This document shows, one piece after another, positions 1 through 5,286 of a stretch of DNA of 5,286 nt. Below the pieces are notes generated by a model. It was not told the DNA's origin, searched no databases, and was given only the letters and a program-made list of their open reading frames with translations. A program made the position numbers and the translations under genes. The stretch lies in contig PMJC01000425.1 of assembly GCA_003157235.1 (NCBI GenBank), positions 2,504 through 7,789 on the forward strand, read 5' to 3'. The stretch comes from Methanosarcina sp. GTDB taxonomy: Archaea; Halobacteriota; Methanosarcinia; Methanosarcinales; Methanosarcinaceae. Positions within the stretch are counted from its first letter, which is position 1. Each line of letters opens with the position of its first letter.

Positions 1-1011
1 TATGATAAAGAAGTAAATGTCATTGATAGATTACCACTCGTAAGTGTAGTACTTCCTGTTGTAGACTTCAGAGCCAGTACTACACAGGGTTATGCTCCAC
101 TTGATGTCCAGCTTACAGATCTTTCACAAAATGCAATATCGAAAATTTGGGATTTTGGAGACGGAACTAATTCAACCGAGCAGAATCCAAAGCACACTTA
201 TTCCAAAGCAGGAAACTACACCGTTAACTTTATAGTTAGAGATAAAAATAACACGATTTCAAAGGCTACAACAATAATTGTTCGAGATTACAACACCAAT
301 CCTACAAATGTGCAAAGTATTAGTAGTTCTAGTGATAGTGATGGCAGCAGTAGCAGCAGCTTCAGTAGCGGAAGCAGCAGTGAAAGTGCAGATACAGGTA
401 GTTCCAATGAGCCTCAAAGTAATGTGGTAAGTAAAGAAATTTCACAGACTTTCATTACAAGTGGAAAATCCGTGAAATTTGATTTCCCACAGAACGTTAC
501 TTCTGTTGTATATGTGAGCTTCGATTCAAAGAAGACTATTGGTAAGACGACTACCATAGTCGAGATGCTGAAAGAAAAATCTATATTAGCTTCAGGTCTA
601 CCTTCTGACGCTGTATACAAGCACTTAAATATTTGGGTTGGAAACAGTGGGTTTGCAACTCCAAAGAACCTAGAAAATGCAGTATTATGTTTCAAGGTTG
701 AAAAATTATGGATACAGGATAATAAAATAGATCAGTCTTCCATCACCCTGAATAGGTACTTTGACAAGGAATGGAATCCATTGCCAACAAGCAAATCAGG
801 AGAAGATGGCAAGTATCTTTATTTCACAGCGCAAACACCGGGATTCTCACCCTTTGTAATAACTGGTAAGATGACAACAAAGCAAAATACCACTGTAGAT
901 ACACAAACAAATGCTGGAAACAAAGGTTCAGACACTAATGGTATACCTGGATTTGAAATTATTTCCGGTATAACTGTCTTGTTAGCTGTATTCTTGTACA
1001 AAAGAAAATAA
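1..1011 (+). CDS. Cell-surface protein, PKD domain + PGF-pre-PGF domain + PGF-CTERM anchor (5' partial)
   Basis: The frame is open from the first base, so the N-terminus lies outside the window; 336 residues are visible. The GTG at 310 is internal and not a credible start, because a complete PKD domain precedes it in frame. Residues 20-94 are that PKD domain (Ig-like beta sandwich), with the hallmark WDFGDGT at 50-56 and HTYSKAGNYTV at 65-75. Residues 107-135 form a Ser/Gly/Asp-rich linker. Residues about 147-290 match the PGF-pre-PGF domain found next to sorting tails (ITSGKSVKFDFP near the start, TPGFSPFVITGK at the end). A Thr/Asn-rich spacer leads to PGF (316-318), a hydrophobic segment (319-333) and a basic end, YKRK: the PGF-CTERM signal processed by archaeosortase. 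The product should be exported and anchored at the S-layer surface. The first residues, NVIDRLPLV, resemble the end of a NosD-type beta-helix repeat, so a beta-helix domain may lie upstream; this is inference. Ligand unknown. Confidence 0.95.
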   Translation, partial: YDKEVNVIDRLPLVSVVLPVVDFRASTTQGYAPLDVQLTDLSQNAISKIWDFGDGTNSTEQNPKHTYSKAGNYTVNFIVRDKNNTISKATTIIVRDYNTNPTNVQSISSSSDSDGSSSSSFSSGSSSESADTGSSNEPQSNVVSKEISQTFITSGKSVKFDFPQNVTSVVYVSFDSKKTIGKTTTIVEMLKEKSILASGLPSDAVYKHLNIWVGNSGFATPKNLENAVLCFKVEKLWIQDNKIDQSSITLNRYFDKEWNPLPTSKSGEDGKYLYFTAQTPGFSPFVITGKMTTKQNTTVDTQTNAGNKGSDTNGIPGFEIISGITVLLAVFLYKRK

Positions 1012-1058
1012 AACATAAAATAAGAAAATATAGCGAAAAATTTTGAGACATAGGAAAA

Positions 1059-1120
1059 TTAGGATGAAGGTTCAATCTTTTCATCCTAAAATTCATTTTC
1101 AAATTTTTCTTTCTTTTTTT
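1059..1120 (+). terminator. Hairpin plus T-tract terminator of the surface-protein gene
   Basis: A perfect 10-bp stem, TTAGGATGAA (1059-1068) with TTCATCCTAA (1080-1089), encloses an 11-nt loop. It is followed by a pyrimidine/T-rich run from 1101 to 1120 ending in eight T residues (1113-1120). It starts 48 nt after the stop codon at 1011. Archaeal termination depends mainly on the T-tract; the hairpin may stabilise the 3' end. Confidence 0.7.
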
Positions 1121-1121
1121 T

Positions 1122-1177
1122 CTTTAATTATGAGAATTGTTATTATTTTCTGGGTTTTTGATTTATTGAAGTCAATT
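1122..1177 (+). repeat. Left copy of a long-range inverted repeat
   Basis: The 47 bases at 1131-1177 match the reverse complement of 4595-4641 at 45 positions; the first 33 bases are identical. The two differences are at 1164 and 1169. Weaker similarity continues outward through 1122-1130 (CTTTAATTA against CTTTATTTGA). This copy begins directly after the T-tract of the surface-protein terminator. It could be one end of a large element or one member of a dispersed repeat family. There is no credible coding sequence in it. Confidence 0.85.
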
Positions 1178-1190
1178 GAATATTTGAGAC

Positions 1191-1266
1191 TTCGATAAAT
1201 CACTAAATTTGTTATACGCATATAGATGGTGTACAAATGATTCGTGAAAATTCGATATTTATCGAA
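1191..1266 (+). repeat. Hairpin element, copy 1 (about 76 bp)
   Basis: The ends are a perfect 10-bp inverted repeat, TTCGATAAAT (1191-1200) and ATTTATCGAA (1257-1266). The interior resembles, in the opposite orientation, the interior of the element at 2028-2108: AAATTTGTTATA then TATAGATG here, AAATTTCTTATA then ATAGACG there. The right arm also forms a small local hairpin (TTCGAT 1251-1256 with ATCGAA 1261-1266). A non-autonomous miniature inverted-repeat element is a reasonable reading; no transposase for it is recognised here. Confidence 0.6.
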
Positions 1267-2027
1267 ATCATCTATTTTTCTTAGTTTTTTTGTTTTTCTC
1301 CAGTTTTTAAAAAATAATGGGCTTTCATCCAAATTTAGTGCTTCAATACTCCTCATTTCTCCATAAACGACGCTTCATATTTCATAATAAGTGATGAAAA
1401 CGAGCCCACATTTTCGCTCGATTAGATGTCTCATTATAGTATTAAAATAGAATTGAAATCAAAATAAACCTATGATGATATATTACAACTTTTCAAAGAG
1501 GAGGAAATTATCAAGGTCAATGGGTACTTGCATTCAAATATATTTTTCATCCAGTTATGAGTATGGCAGTAAACAAACATTTTCTCCACTCTGTCTCAAT
1601 TTTAATTCAAATATTAATAATATCTCTGAAAACAATGAACAAGTATAAATTAGCTGTTGACCAGATAAATAGTCCTGAATATGGAAAAATAGATCAATCT
1701 TATGAAATGTATGTAAAACGTTGACAGGCTAAAATGTCGCTAAACTCTTAACTTTTTTTACTCATCATCTACCTTTACATAACGAACAAAAACGAAAAAT
1801 TTAGAGAATTTTGATTTATCTTTGATTTTTTTTCTTATCGGGAATCAGGCCCAAATTTATTCCACTGATCTCTGTATTTGATCTTAAGATAAAATATCAT
1901 GCAACTTGTTATAGGAGGTGGGAACTTCCTGCTAGCTGTTATTAAACAGATTATTCATATTTAAGCTACCTTTGTATCATGAAATGGAACTACGGTATTC
2001 AAATAATCGTGTTTATAAAATAAGGGT
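1267..2027. other. Gene-poor AT-rich stretch; only weak short ORFs
   Basis: Nothing recognisable is encoded in most of this stretch. The longest plus-strand open frame is ATG 1472 to TAA 1646-1648 (58 codons). It has a purine-rich sequence inside it rather than before it, and no family resemblance. A 29-codon frame at 1636-1725 (contains DQINSPEYGKIDQSYEMYV) looks protein-like, and its frame stays open for nine codons past a TGA, so it may be a relic, but I cannot identify it. A 5-bp GC-rich hairpin lies near 1400-1419 (CGAGC/GCTCG). ORFs of this size are expected by chance in DNA of this composition and length. Confidence 0.6.
1913..1949 (+). repeat. Tandem stem-loops, possible IS200/IS605-type end
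   Basis: Two stem-loops are nearly adjacent. The first is AGGAGGT (1913-1919), tetraloop GGGA, ACTTCCT (1924-1930), seven pairs with one G-U. The second is CTGTT (1936-1940), loop ATTA, AACAG (1945-1949). The block GGAGGTGGGAACTTCC is relatively GC-rich in very AT-rich surroundings. It recalls the hairpins at the right ends of IS200/IS605-family (TnpB) elements, but no tnpA or tnpB sequence is seen beside it. The assignment is speculative; the hairpins themselves are directly visible. Confidence 0.35.
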
Positions 2028-2108
2028 ATTTCGATAGACCTCAATTTTTTGCTGATCGTCTATAAAACGAATATAAGAAATTTGTTGAAATCGGAGGTTT
2101 ATCGAAAT
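2028..2108 (-). repeat. Hairpin element, copy 2 (about 81 bp)
   Basis: The ends ATTTCGATAGACCTC (2028-2042) and GAGGTTTATCGAAAT (2094-2108) pair over 15 positions with one G-U, around a 51-nt interior. Read on the minus strand it starts TTTCGATAAA, carries AAATTTCTTATA then ATAGACG, and ends TATCGAAAT, paralleling the element at 1191-1266 in the same order. Length, end sequence and interior words all agree, so the two are probably diverged copies of one family in opposite orientation. A folded RNA or a miniature transposable element would both fit. Confidence 0.65.
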
Positions 2109-3066
2109 TTCTACAATTACCCAAGATACTCACACACTATATCGATCATTCCTTAGTCATCCATTATCTGTTTGCTTTCAGCTACAATATCTACTTACAC
2201 TCTTAGTTATTTTAAATTAATTATACAAAAAATAGTTTATGAGTAAAATCTACTTCCGCATAAAATATTTTGAAATTGAACAACAATTTAATGTTGATTA
2301 TGTTTTGAGTCTTTACGGGGATCTTCACGAATCTAACACTGAGTTTTTCCTAAAAAAGCAATTCATATTAAATTTATATCACATTCTTGATTTAGTCTTG
2401 CTCCCTTAGATGGTTGCTATTTTCACTTTAGAATTCACCTTGTTTTAAATGTACTAGTTTTTTAATTGCCCTGAGTGCAGAGAACCAAAAATTACGCTTC
2501 ACAGAAAATTGGATGCAGATAGCAAGTCTATGGTTTTTCATTATAAGCATCAACTCATTATTAATGGACACCGAATTTCTAAAAACTCTCATATTATCTT
2601 GCTATAAGAGTGATTTTTGGTTATAACTAAACGTATAACATCTCAATAATATAAATATAATTAAATTTGAATCAAAGACTAATATTTATTACAACTATAT
2701 TTTATTTAATCTAGGTTTTCGAAAATATCTGTATAGTGATATTTTGCACAATTATTTACTTTCAATTAATAAAACTAACTTTTTCAGATGCACACCAAAA
2801 TACCATATATTTTCCCAATGACCTATAATATGGCCTTAAAAGATCAGAGAAATGTTAACGCCAATAGAAACATCTATAAGCATAAAATTGTTAAAGTAAA
2901 AACTGAATTAATTTTTGGGAAAGAATACATTTACACATGAAATGTAACATTATTTAGAATGGTTACTATACATAATGATCATATTTATAAATTGGAGAGG
3001 ACCTTGATAAATTTCGATGGATTTCAGTATTGTAGAATTTAAATTTTTTAACAATCACTTTTACTT
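2109..3066. other. Gene-poor stretch between hairpin copy 2 and the transposase relic
   Basis: Apart from the interrupted frame at 2239-2607, described separately, this stretch contains only a 50-codon ORF (ATG 2788 to TGA 2938-2940) with no motif I recognise and no ribosome binding site. It is very AT-rich. The bases just before the transposase relic (2993-3050) include TTGATAAATTTCGATGG, which shares the CGAT/GATAAA words of the hairpin elements but does not pair as they do. I find no tRNA, rRNA or repeat array. Confidence 0.6.
2239..2607 (+). pseudogene. Possible gene relic with three in-frame stops, CPEC motif
   Basis: One reading frame from the ATG at 2239 runs to a TAA at 2605-2607 and is broken only by TAG (2407), TAA (2446) and TAG (2455). 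The first segment is 56 residues and protein-like (EQQFNVDYVLSLYGDLHES). The last has 49 codons with CPEC near its start (2467-2478) followed by KITLHRKLDADSKSMVF and later YKHQ, as might remain of a zinc-ribbon protein. In the neighbouring frame, 2440-2451 encodes CFKC, a possible second half of a zinc site displaced by a frameshift. I do not recognise the family. A decayed gene is possible, but three unrelated chance ORFs in the same frame cannot be excluded. Confidence 0.35.
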
Positions 3067-3410
3067 ATGAAAGTTCTTCCTGATTTTGCTATTAAAGAAG
3101 AATTAAAACGTTCTCATTCAGTTAGATACAAACTTGCTGAAATTGATCCCTTAATTAATTGGAATCCTTTCGTACCATTTTTGAGTACATATATTTTAAC
3201 AAAACAGTTTCCTGAGACTTGAATGAAGTGGAATTAATCATTATGTTTAAAATGCTTGTTTTACTTATTTGTTTTATGGGGTACCTGATTGCAATAATAA
3301 CTGGAGATTATCAAAACTTTCAACGTGTTATAAATCTCATCAGTTTCTCGGTTTGTTTTCTCAAAAAGATTTAATTCTTTTCTTTTTAAAGAAAGTTCAG
3401 ATAGTTTTAA
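3067..3410 (+). pseudogene. IS5-family transposase relic, N-terminal part, frameshifted
   Basis: ATG 3067 opens a 51-residue frame ending in TGA at 3220-3222. It contains IKEELKRSHSVRYKLAEIDP then LINWNPF, the N-terminal signature of archaeal IS5-family DDE transposases (IDPLINW). The homology then changes frame. The frame through 3216-3273 gives NEVELIIMFKMLVL, the next conserved block of the family. A third frame from about 3275 gives YG.PD and later FLG, matching YGLSD...FLG, and LFKES..SD near 3385-3405 may be the following LFRERL block. At least two frameshifts, plus loss of everything after roughly the first third, mean no active transposase can be made. The three catalytic acidic residues lie in the missing part. 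The element's terminal repeats and exact right end are not visible. Confidence 0.8.
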
Positions 3411-3720
3411 AATAGTTATAATTTTATGTTAGCTATTCCATGAATTCATAGCATAAAGTCTGAGAATATTCAGTACTTTCGTCAGATAGCTTTTTCGATC
3501 AGAACTAGGGTAGGTTCACTAAGGTTCGAGAATAATATATATGTAATATGATAATTTTTGTAGTAAACATATACATAAATCTACATCGAATTTCAGATTC
3601 CTAATCAAGGTTAACTTACGTTTAAATTTTTGAACCGTTTTTATCTTAATTTAAATCCCACATGTCCATTATCCAATTGTAGAAAATGATTGAATTTCGA
3701 AACAGGCTCTTGCATAAATA
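3411..3720. other. Gene-free stretch, probably decayed insertion-sequence DNA
   Basis: No open frame of note and no structured repeat are present between the transposase relic and the MITE. Part of it may be the eroded remainder of the IS5-type element, since the distance would accommodate some of the missing transposase, but I cannot align it to family motifs with confidence. Confidence 0.4.
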
Positions 3721-3835
3721 GGACTTACGCACTTCTGATGTGAAATAAAGTATATTGTACGTGATGATTAAAAATTGAGTTTTAGAAAGTTTTAATTTTA
3801 ATGGTATTGGTTCTGGACTTCAAGTGCGTAAGTCC
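3721..3835. mobile_element. MITE-like element, 115 bp, perfect 14-bp terminal inverted repeats
   Basis: GGACTTACGCACTT at 3721-3734 is exactly repeated in reverse complement at 3822-3835 (AAGTGCGTAAGTCC). The 87-bp AT-rich interior encodes nothing. Ends beginning GGACTTACGCA resemble those of known insertion sequences and miniature derivatives in other prokaryotes; that comparison is from memory. No clear target-site duplication is visible: the left flank is ATAAATA and the right flank CAATAAA. It could be mobilised only by a transposase supplied from elsewhere. A simple long hairpin is an alternative reading, but the 14-bp perfect match at both ends favours a transposable element. Confidence 0.75.
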
Positions 3836-3866
3836 CAATAAAAATAGCTGGATGCATGACTCTTGA

Positions 3867-3965
3867 CGGATATTTTATTTGGCAACAATCCTATATTTTA
3901 CGTTGGAATCTAGCAGCACTTACTGGGAGGTCTTTTACGGGGAAATAGCAAAGTCGTTGAAATAA
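3867..3965 (+). pseudogene. Short coding-like relic (C-terminal fragment?) upstream of the acetyltransferase
   Basis: This is a 32-codon open stretch without a start codon, ending in TAA at 3963-3965. Its second half, LESSSTYWEVFYGEIAKSLK, looks like real protein sequence, but I cannot assign it to a family. It begins just after the MITE-like element, so it may be the stump of a gene cut by that insertion. It ends 31 nt before the acetyltransferase start. The evidence is composition only, and the call is weak. Confidence 0.25.
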
Positions 3966-3996
3966 CAGTCTGGAGCACGATATCATAAATAATAAA

Positions 3997-4431
3997 GTGA
4001 GGCTAATAAAATTTGAAGAATTGGATAGATTACTGGATTTATTTAAATACTTAAATCCTGATGATCCTGATTTGAAGGGAACGAATCGCATAAAAAAATT
4101 GTGGGAAAAAAGTTTCAATGATCCAAACAGATATTATTTTGTGGTGGAAGAGGATGGGATAATAGTCTCATCATGTACATTGATTATAATAGATAATTTA
4201 ACAAGAAGCGGAAGACTTTTTGGGTTAATAGAAAATGTGGTTATTCATAAAGAATACAGAAAGAGAGGATATGGGACTTCAATATTGTATAAAGCTATGG
4301 AGGTTGCAAAGAAGAATAACTGTTATAAAGTTGTGTTATTAATCGGGAGAAAGGAAGAAAGTGTACTGAGATTCTATGAACGAGTAAGATTTTAGAAGGG
4401 AATAAAAACTGGATTTATAATTAGATTATGA
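3997..4431 (+). CDS. GNAT-family N-acetyltransferase with in-frame amber codon (possible pyrrolysine)
   Basis: GNAT enzymes transfer an acetyl group from acetyl-CoA to an amine; the substrate here is unknown. From GTG 3997 the frame gives 132 residues to a TAG at 4393-4395. Motif A is intact: IENVVIHKEYRKRGYGTS, with the acetyl-CoA-binding RKRGYG at 88-93, then the following helix and CYKVVLL strand (109-115). FYERVRF (126-132) corresponds to the family's FYEKAGF. After the TAG, eleven further codons give KGIKTGFIIRL, a typical GNAT C-terminal strand, then TGA at 4429-4431, for 144 residues in all, a usual length for small GNATs. UAG can encode pyrrolysine in Methanosarcina, so readthrough is plausible; nonsense mutation is the alternative. 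The AGF-to-VRF change hints at decay. The start is uncertain: no ATG or clear ribosome binding site precedes it, and the frame is open upstream to the TGA at 3958-3960 (EHDIINNK). Confidence 0.85.
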
Positions 4432-4529
4432 TAGATCATATGGCGGCGTTGAAGTCAATTAAGAACTTATCTGAAGAGTTGCGACCTACTGTAATTTTAC
4501 AATATGCGATATATACACCATCAAAATAA
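4428..4529 (+). CDS. Small ORF overlapping the end of the acetyltransferase (33 aa, uncertain)
   Basis: The ATG at 4428 overlaps the TGA ending the read-through acetyltransferase frame (ATGA), the usual arrangement for translational coupling. An alternative start is ATG 4440. The product would contain MAALKSIKNLSEELRPTVIL and end TPSK. It looks protein-like, with an amphipathic first half, but I recognise no family. It may be the front of a truncated gene: frames after the TAA at 4527-4529 give short coding-like pieces (INPDITDF, FEDLLDR) that would need frameshifts to join. Small peptide or relic cannot be decided from sequence alone. Confidence 0.3.
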   Translation: MIDHMAALKSIKNLSEELRPTVILQYAIYTPSK

Positions 4530-4594
4530 ATCCTGATATTACAGACTTTTGAAGATCTCCTGGATCGCTAAAGTTTGCCATAAATTTCACTGGT

Positions 4595-4650
4595 AATTGA
4601 CTGCAATCAATCAAAAACCCAGAAAATAATAACAATTCTCATCAAATAAA
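4595..4650 (-). repeat. Right copy of the long-range inverted repeat
   Basis: This is the reverse-complement partner of 1122-1177. The core 4595-4641 is 45/47 identical, with weaker similarity up to about 4650 (AAATAAAG against the left copy's CTTTAATTA complement). It lies about 65 nt after the small ORF that follows the acetyltransferase. The pair encloses about 3.4 kb of mostly degenerate DNA. Confidence 0.85.
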
Positions 4651-4831
4651 GCTTTATTATACTAATTTTAACTTTTACAGGGATCACATGGATAACCCAC
4701 ATTCGATAGTATCCACGAAAATGTGTCGATTTGTCCATAAAATAACAAATTTCAAAGAATTATCTGGTAGAAAATTCCACATCAGAGAACAAAATTAAAC
4801 ATATTATACAAAAACTTAACTTTGAATTTAC

Positions 4832-4843
4832 AGCAAATTTGCT
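4832..4843. repeat. 12-bp perfect palindrome
   Basis: AGCAAATTTGCT is a perfect dyad. It lies downstream of both flanking genes, so an operator role is not obvious; chance is likely in DNA this AT-rich. Confidence 0.3.
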
Positions 4844-4920
4844 ACACTGCTCTATTTCTTGTTTTTCTATTTTATTTAAAAATGCACAGTCATCATTTTA
4901 TTAAATTTTAAACAGGATTT

Positions 4921-4951
4921 ATACATAGATTTTGTATTAAAAACTATGTAT
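4921..4951. repeat. AT-rich stem-loop
   Basis: ATACATAG (4921-4928) pairs with CTATGTAT (4944-4951) around a 15-nt loop. The stem is weak and AT-rich and no T-tract adjoins it closely, so a terminator role is uncertain. Confidence 0.3.
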
Positions 4952-5096
4952 TTTCTCATTTGTCAGTCGAAATATGTGTTGTGATGGGAAGCAAAAAGTG
5001 ATTATGTTTATCTCACAAAGAATAAGAATAAATGAAAATTAAGTAGCTATTCAACCCACAAATCGGATTTATTTTTATGTAGATAAATTACTTTTA

Positions 5097-5286
5097 TTAT
5101 GCCAAGTTTCTGAGTTGCGGATTAATTTTAATTGCTTTCTCATATGCATTTATTGCTTCAGCTGACTTACTTAATTGATTTAAAATTATTGCTTCATTGT
5201 ACCAAGCTGCTGAATACTGAGGATTAATTTCAATTGCTTTGTCAAATGATTTTATTGCTTCATCTAATTTAAATAATTGAACTAGA
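5097..5286 (-). CDS. TPR-repeat protein, C-terminal end (5' partial)
   Basis: On the minus strand the frame enters from the window's right edge and ends at TAA (complement of 5097-5099), leaving 62 visible residues. Residues 1-23 are the second half of one tetratricopeptide repeat (LDEAIKSFDKAIEINPQ). Residues 24-57 are a full 34-residue repeat: YSAAWYNEAIILN, then AEAINAYEKAIKINPQ, with the expected W, A, Y, A and P positions. TPR arrays act as protein-binding scaffolds; the partner is unknown. The end is odd. NPQ is followed by LRNLA and stop, where another repeat would start AEAWHNKG. Read in the next frame, the same DNA gives SETWHNKSNLST then a stop at 5075-5077, which suggests a two-base deletion near 5111-5114 in what was a longer array. 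The gene is convergent with the acetyltransferase. Confidence 0.9.
   Translation of the reverse strand, partial: LVQLFKLDEAIKSFDKAIEINPQYSAAWYNEAIILNQLSKSAEAINAYEKAIKINPQLRNLA

Larger units (their letters stand above)
4530..5096. other. Gene-poor intergenic stretch before the convergent TPR gene
   Basis: It contains the right copy of the long inverted repeat and two small palindromic sites, listed separately, plus a 36-codon ORF (ATG 4688 to TAA 4796-4798) that has no recognisable motif and is probably chance. No convincing gene, RNA gene or terminator hairpin is seen. A T-rich run on the minus strand (complement of 5020-5046) could serve as the archaeal T-tract terminator of the TPR gene. 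Confidence 0.6.

Noticed and set aside
414..695. 93-codon minus-strand ORF inside the surface-protein gene
   Set aside because: It is a shadow of the PKD/PGF protein, whose domains are unmistakable on the plus strand.
310..1011. Treating GTG 310 as the start of the surface protein
   Set aside because: The frame is open upstream to the window edge and encodes a complete PKD domain, so the gene starts outside the window.
819..1016. 65-codon minus-strand ORF at the 3' end of the surface-protein gene
   Set aside because: It is antisense to the PGF-pre-PGF domain and sorting tail; its hydrophobicity reflects the opposite strand's composition.
1099..1356. 85-codon minus-strand ORF
   Set aside because: It runs through the inverted repeat, the hairpin element and the complement of the terminator's T-tract, so its C-terminal part is low-complexity Lys/Ile sequence. 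Only the first ~34 residues look at all protein-like and no family is recognised.
1472..1648. 58-codon plus-strand ORF as a gene
   Set aside because: No ribosome binding site ahead of it, no family resemblance, and a length expected by chance in DNA this AT-rich.
3891..4118. 75-codon minus-strand ORF
   Set aside because: It is antisense to the start of the acetyltransferase and has no motif of its own.
1122..5096. CRISPR array, tRNA or rRNA in the gene-poor region
   Set aside because: No regularly spaced direct repeats, no T-loop-like GTTCRANNC within a cloverleaf, and no rRNA-like stretches were seen.

Overview
The window reads as AT-rich archaeal DNA, most likely from a methanogen of the Methanosarcina group. 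The clues are a PKD-domain surface protein ending in a PGF-CTERM sorting tail, a decayed IS5-type transposase of a kind I associate with Methanosarcina, and long, gene-poor, repeat-studded intergenic DNA. The genus is an inference; no rRNA or tRNA gene is present to settle it.

Layout. (1) 1-1011 (+) is the 3' end of a cell-surface protein: PKD domain, Ser-rich linker, PGF-pre-PGF domain and PGF-CTERM anchor. A hairpin and T-tract terminator follows at 1059-1120. (2) 1122-4650 is bounded by two inverted copies of a roughly 50-bp repeat (core 45/47 identical, about 3.4 kb apart). Most of this stretch is degenerate. It holds two diverged, oppositely oriented copies of an ~80-bp hairpin element (1191-1266 and 2028-2108), a tandem stem-loop pair (1913-1949), a stop-interrupted possible gene relic (2239-2607), an IS5-family transposase relic with several frameshifts (3067 to about 3410) and a 115-bp MITE-like element with perfect 14-bp terminal inverted repeats (3721-3835). 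(3) The one convincing gene inside the repeat-bounded stretch is a GNAT N-acetyltransferase at 3997. Its reading frame meets an in-frame TAG at 4393-4395, but family-like sequence continues for 11 more codons to a TGA at 4429-4431. That TGA overlaps the ATG of a 33-codon ORF. In an organism with pyrrolysine the TAG could be decoded; otherwise it is a late nonsense mutation. (4) 4530-5096 is gene-poor. (5) 5097-5286 (-) is the C-terminal end of a TPR-repeat protein whose last repeat appears to be cut by a small frameshift.

The genes do not form a pathway. The surface protein and the TPR protein converge on a decaying, mobile-element-rich intergenic zone in which a small acetyltransferase survives. 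I do not see a defence system, CRISPR array or new multi-gene system. The most testable unusual item is the amber codon in the acetyltransferase.
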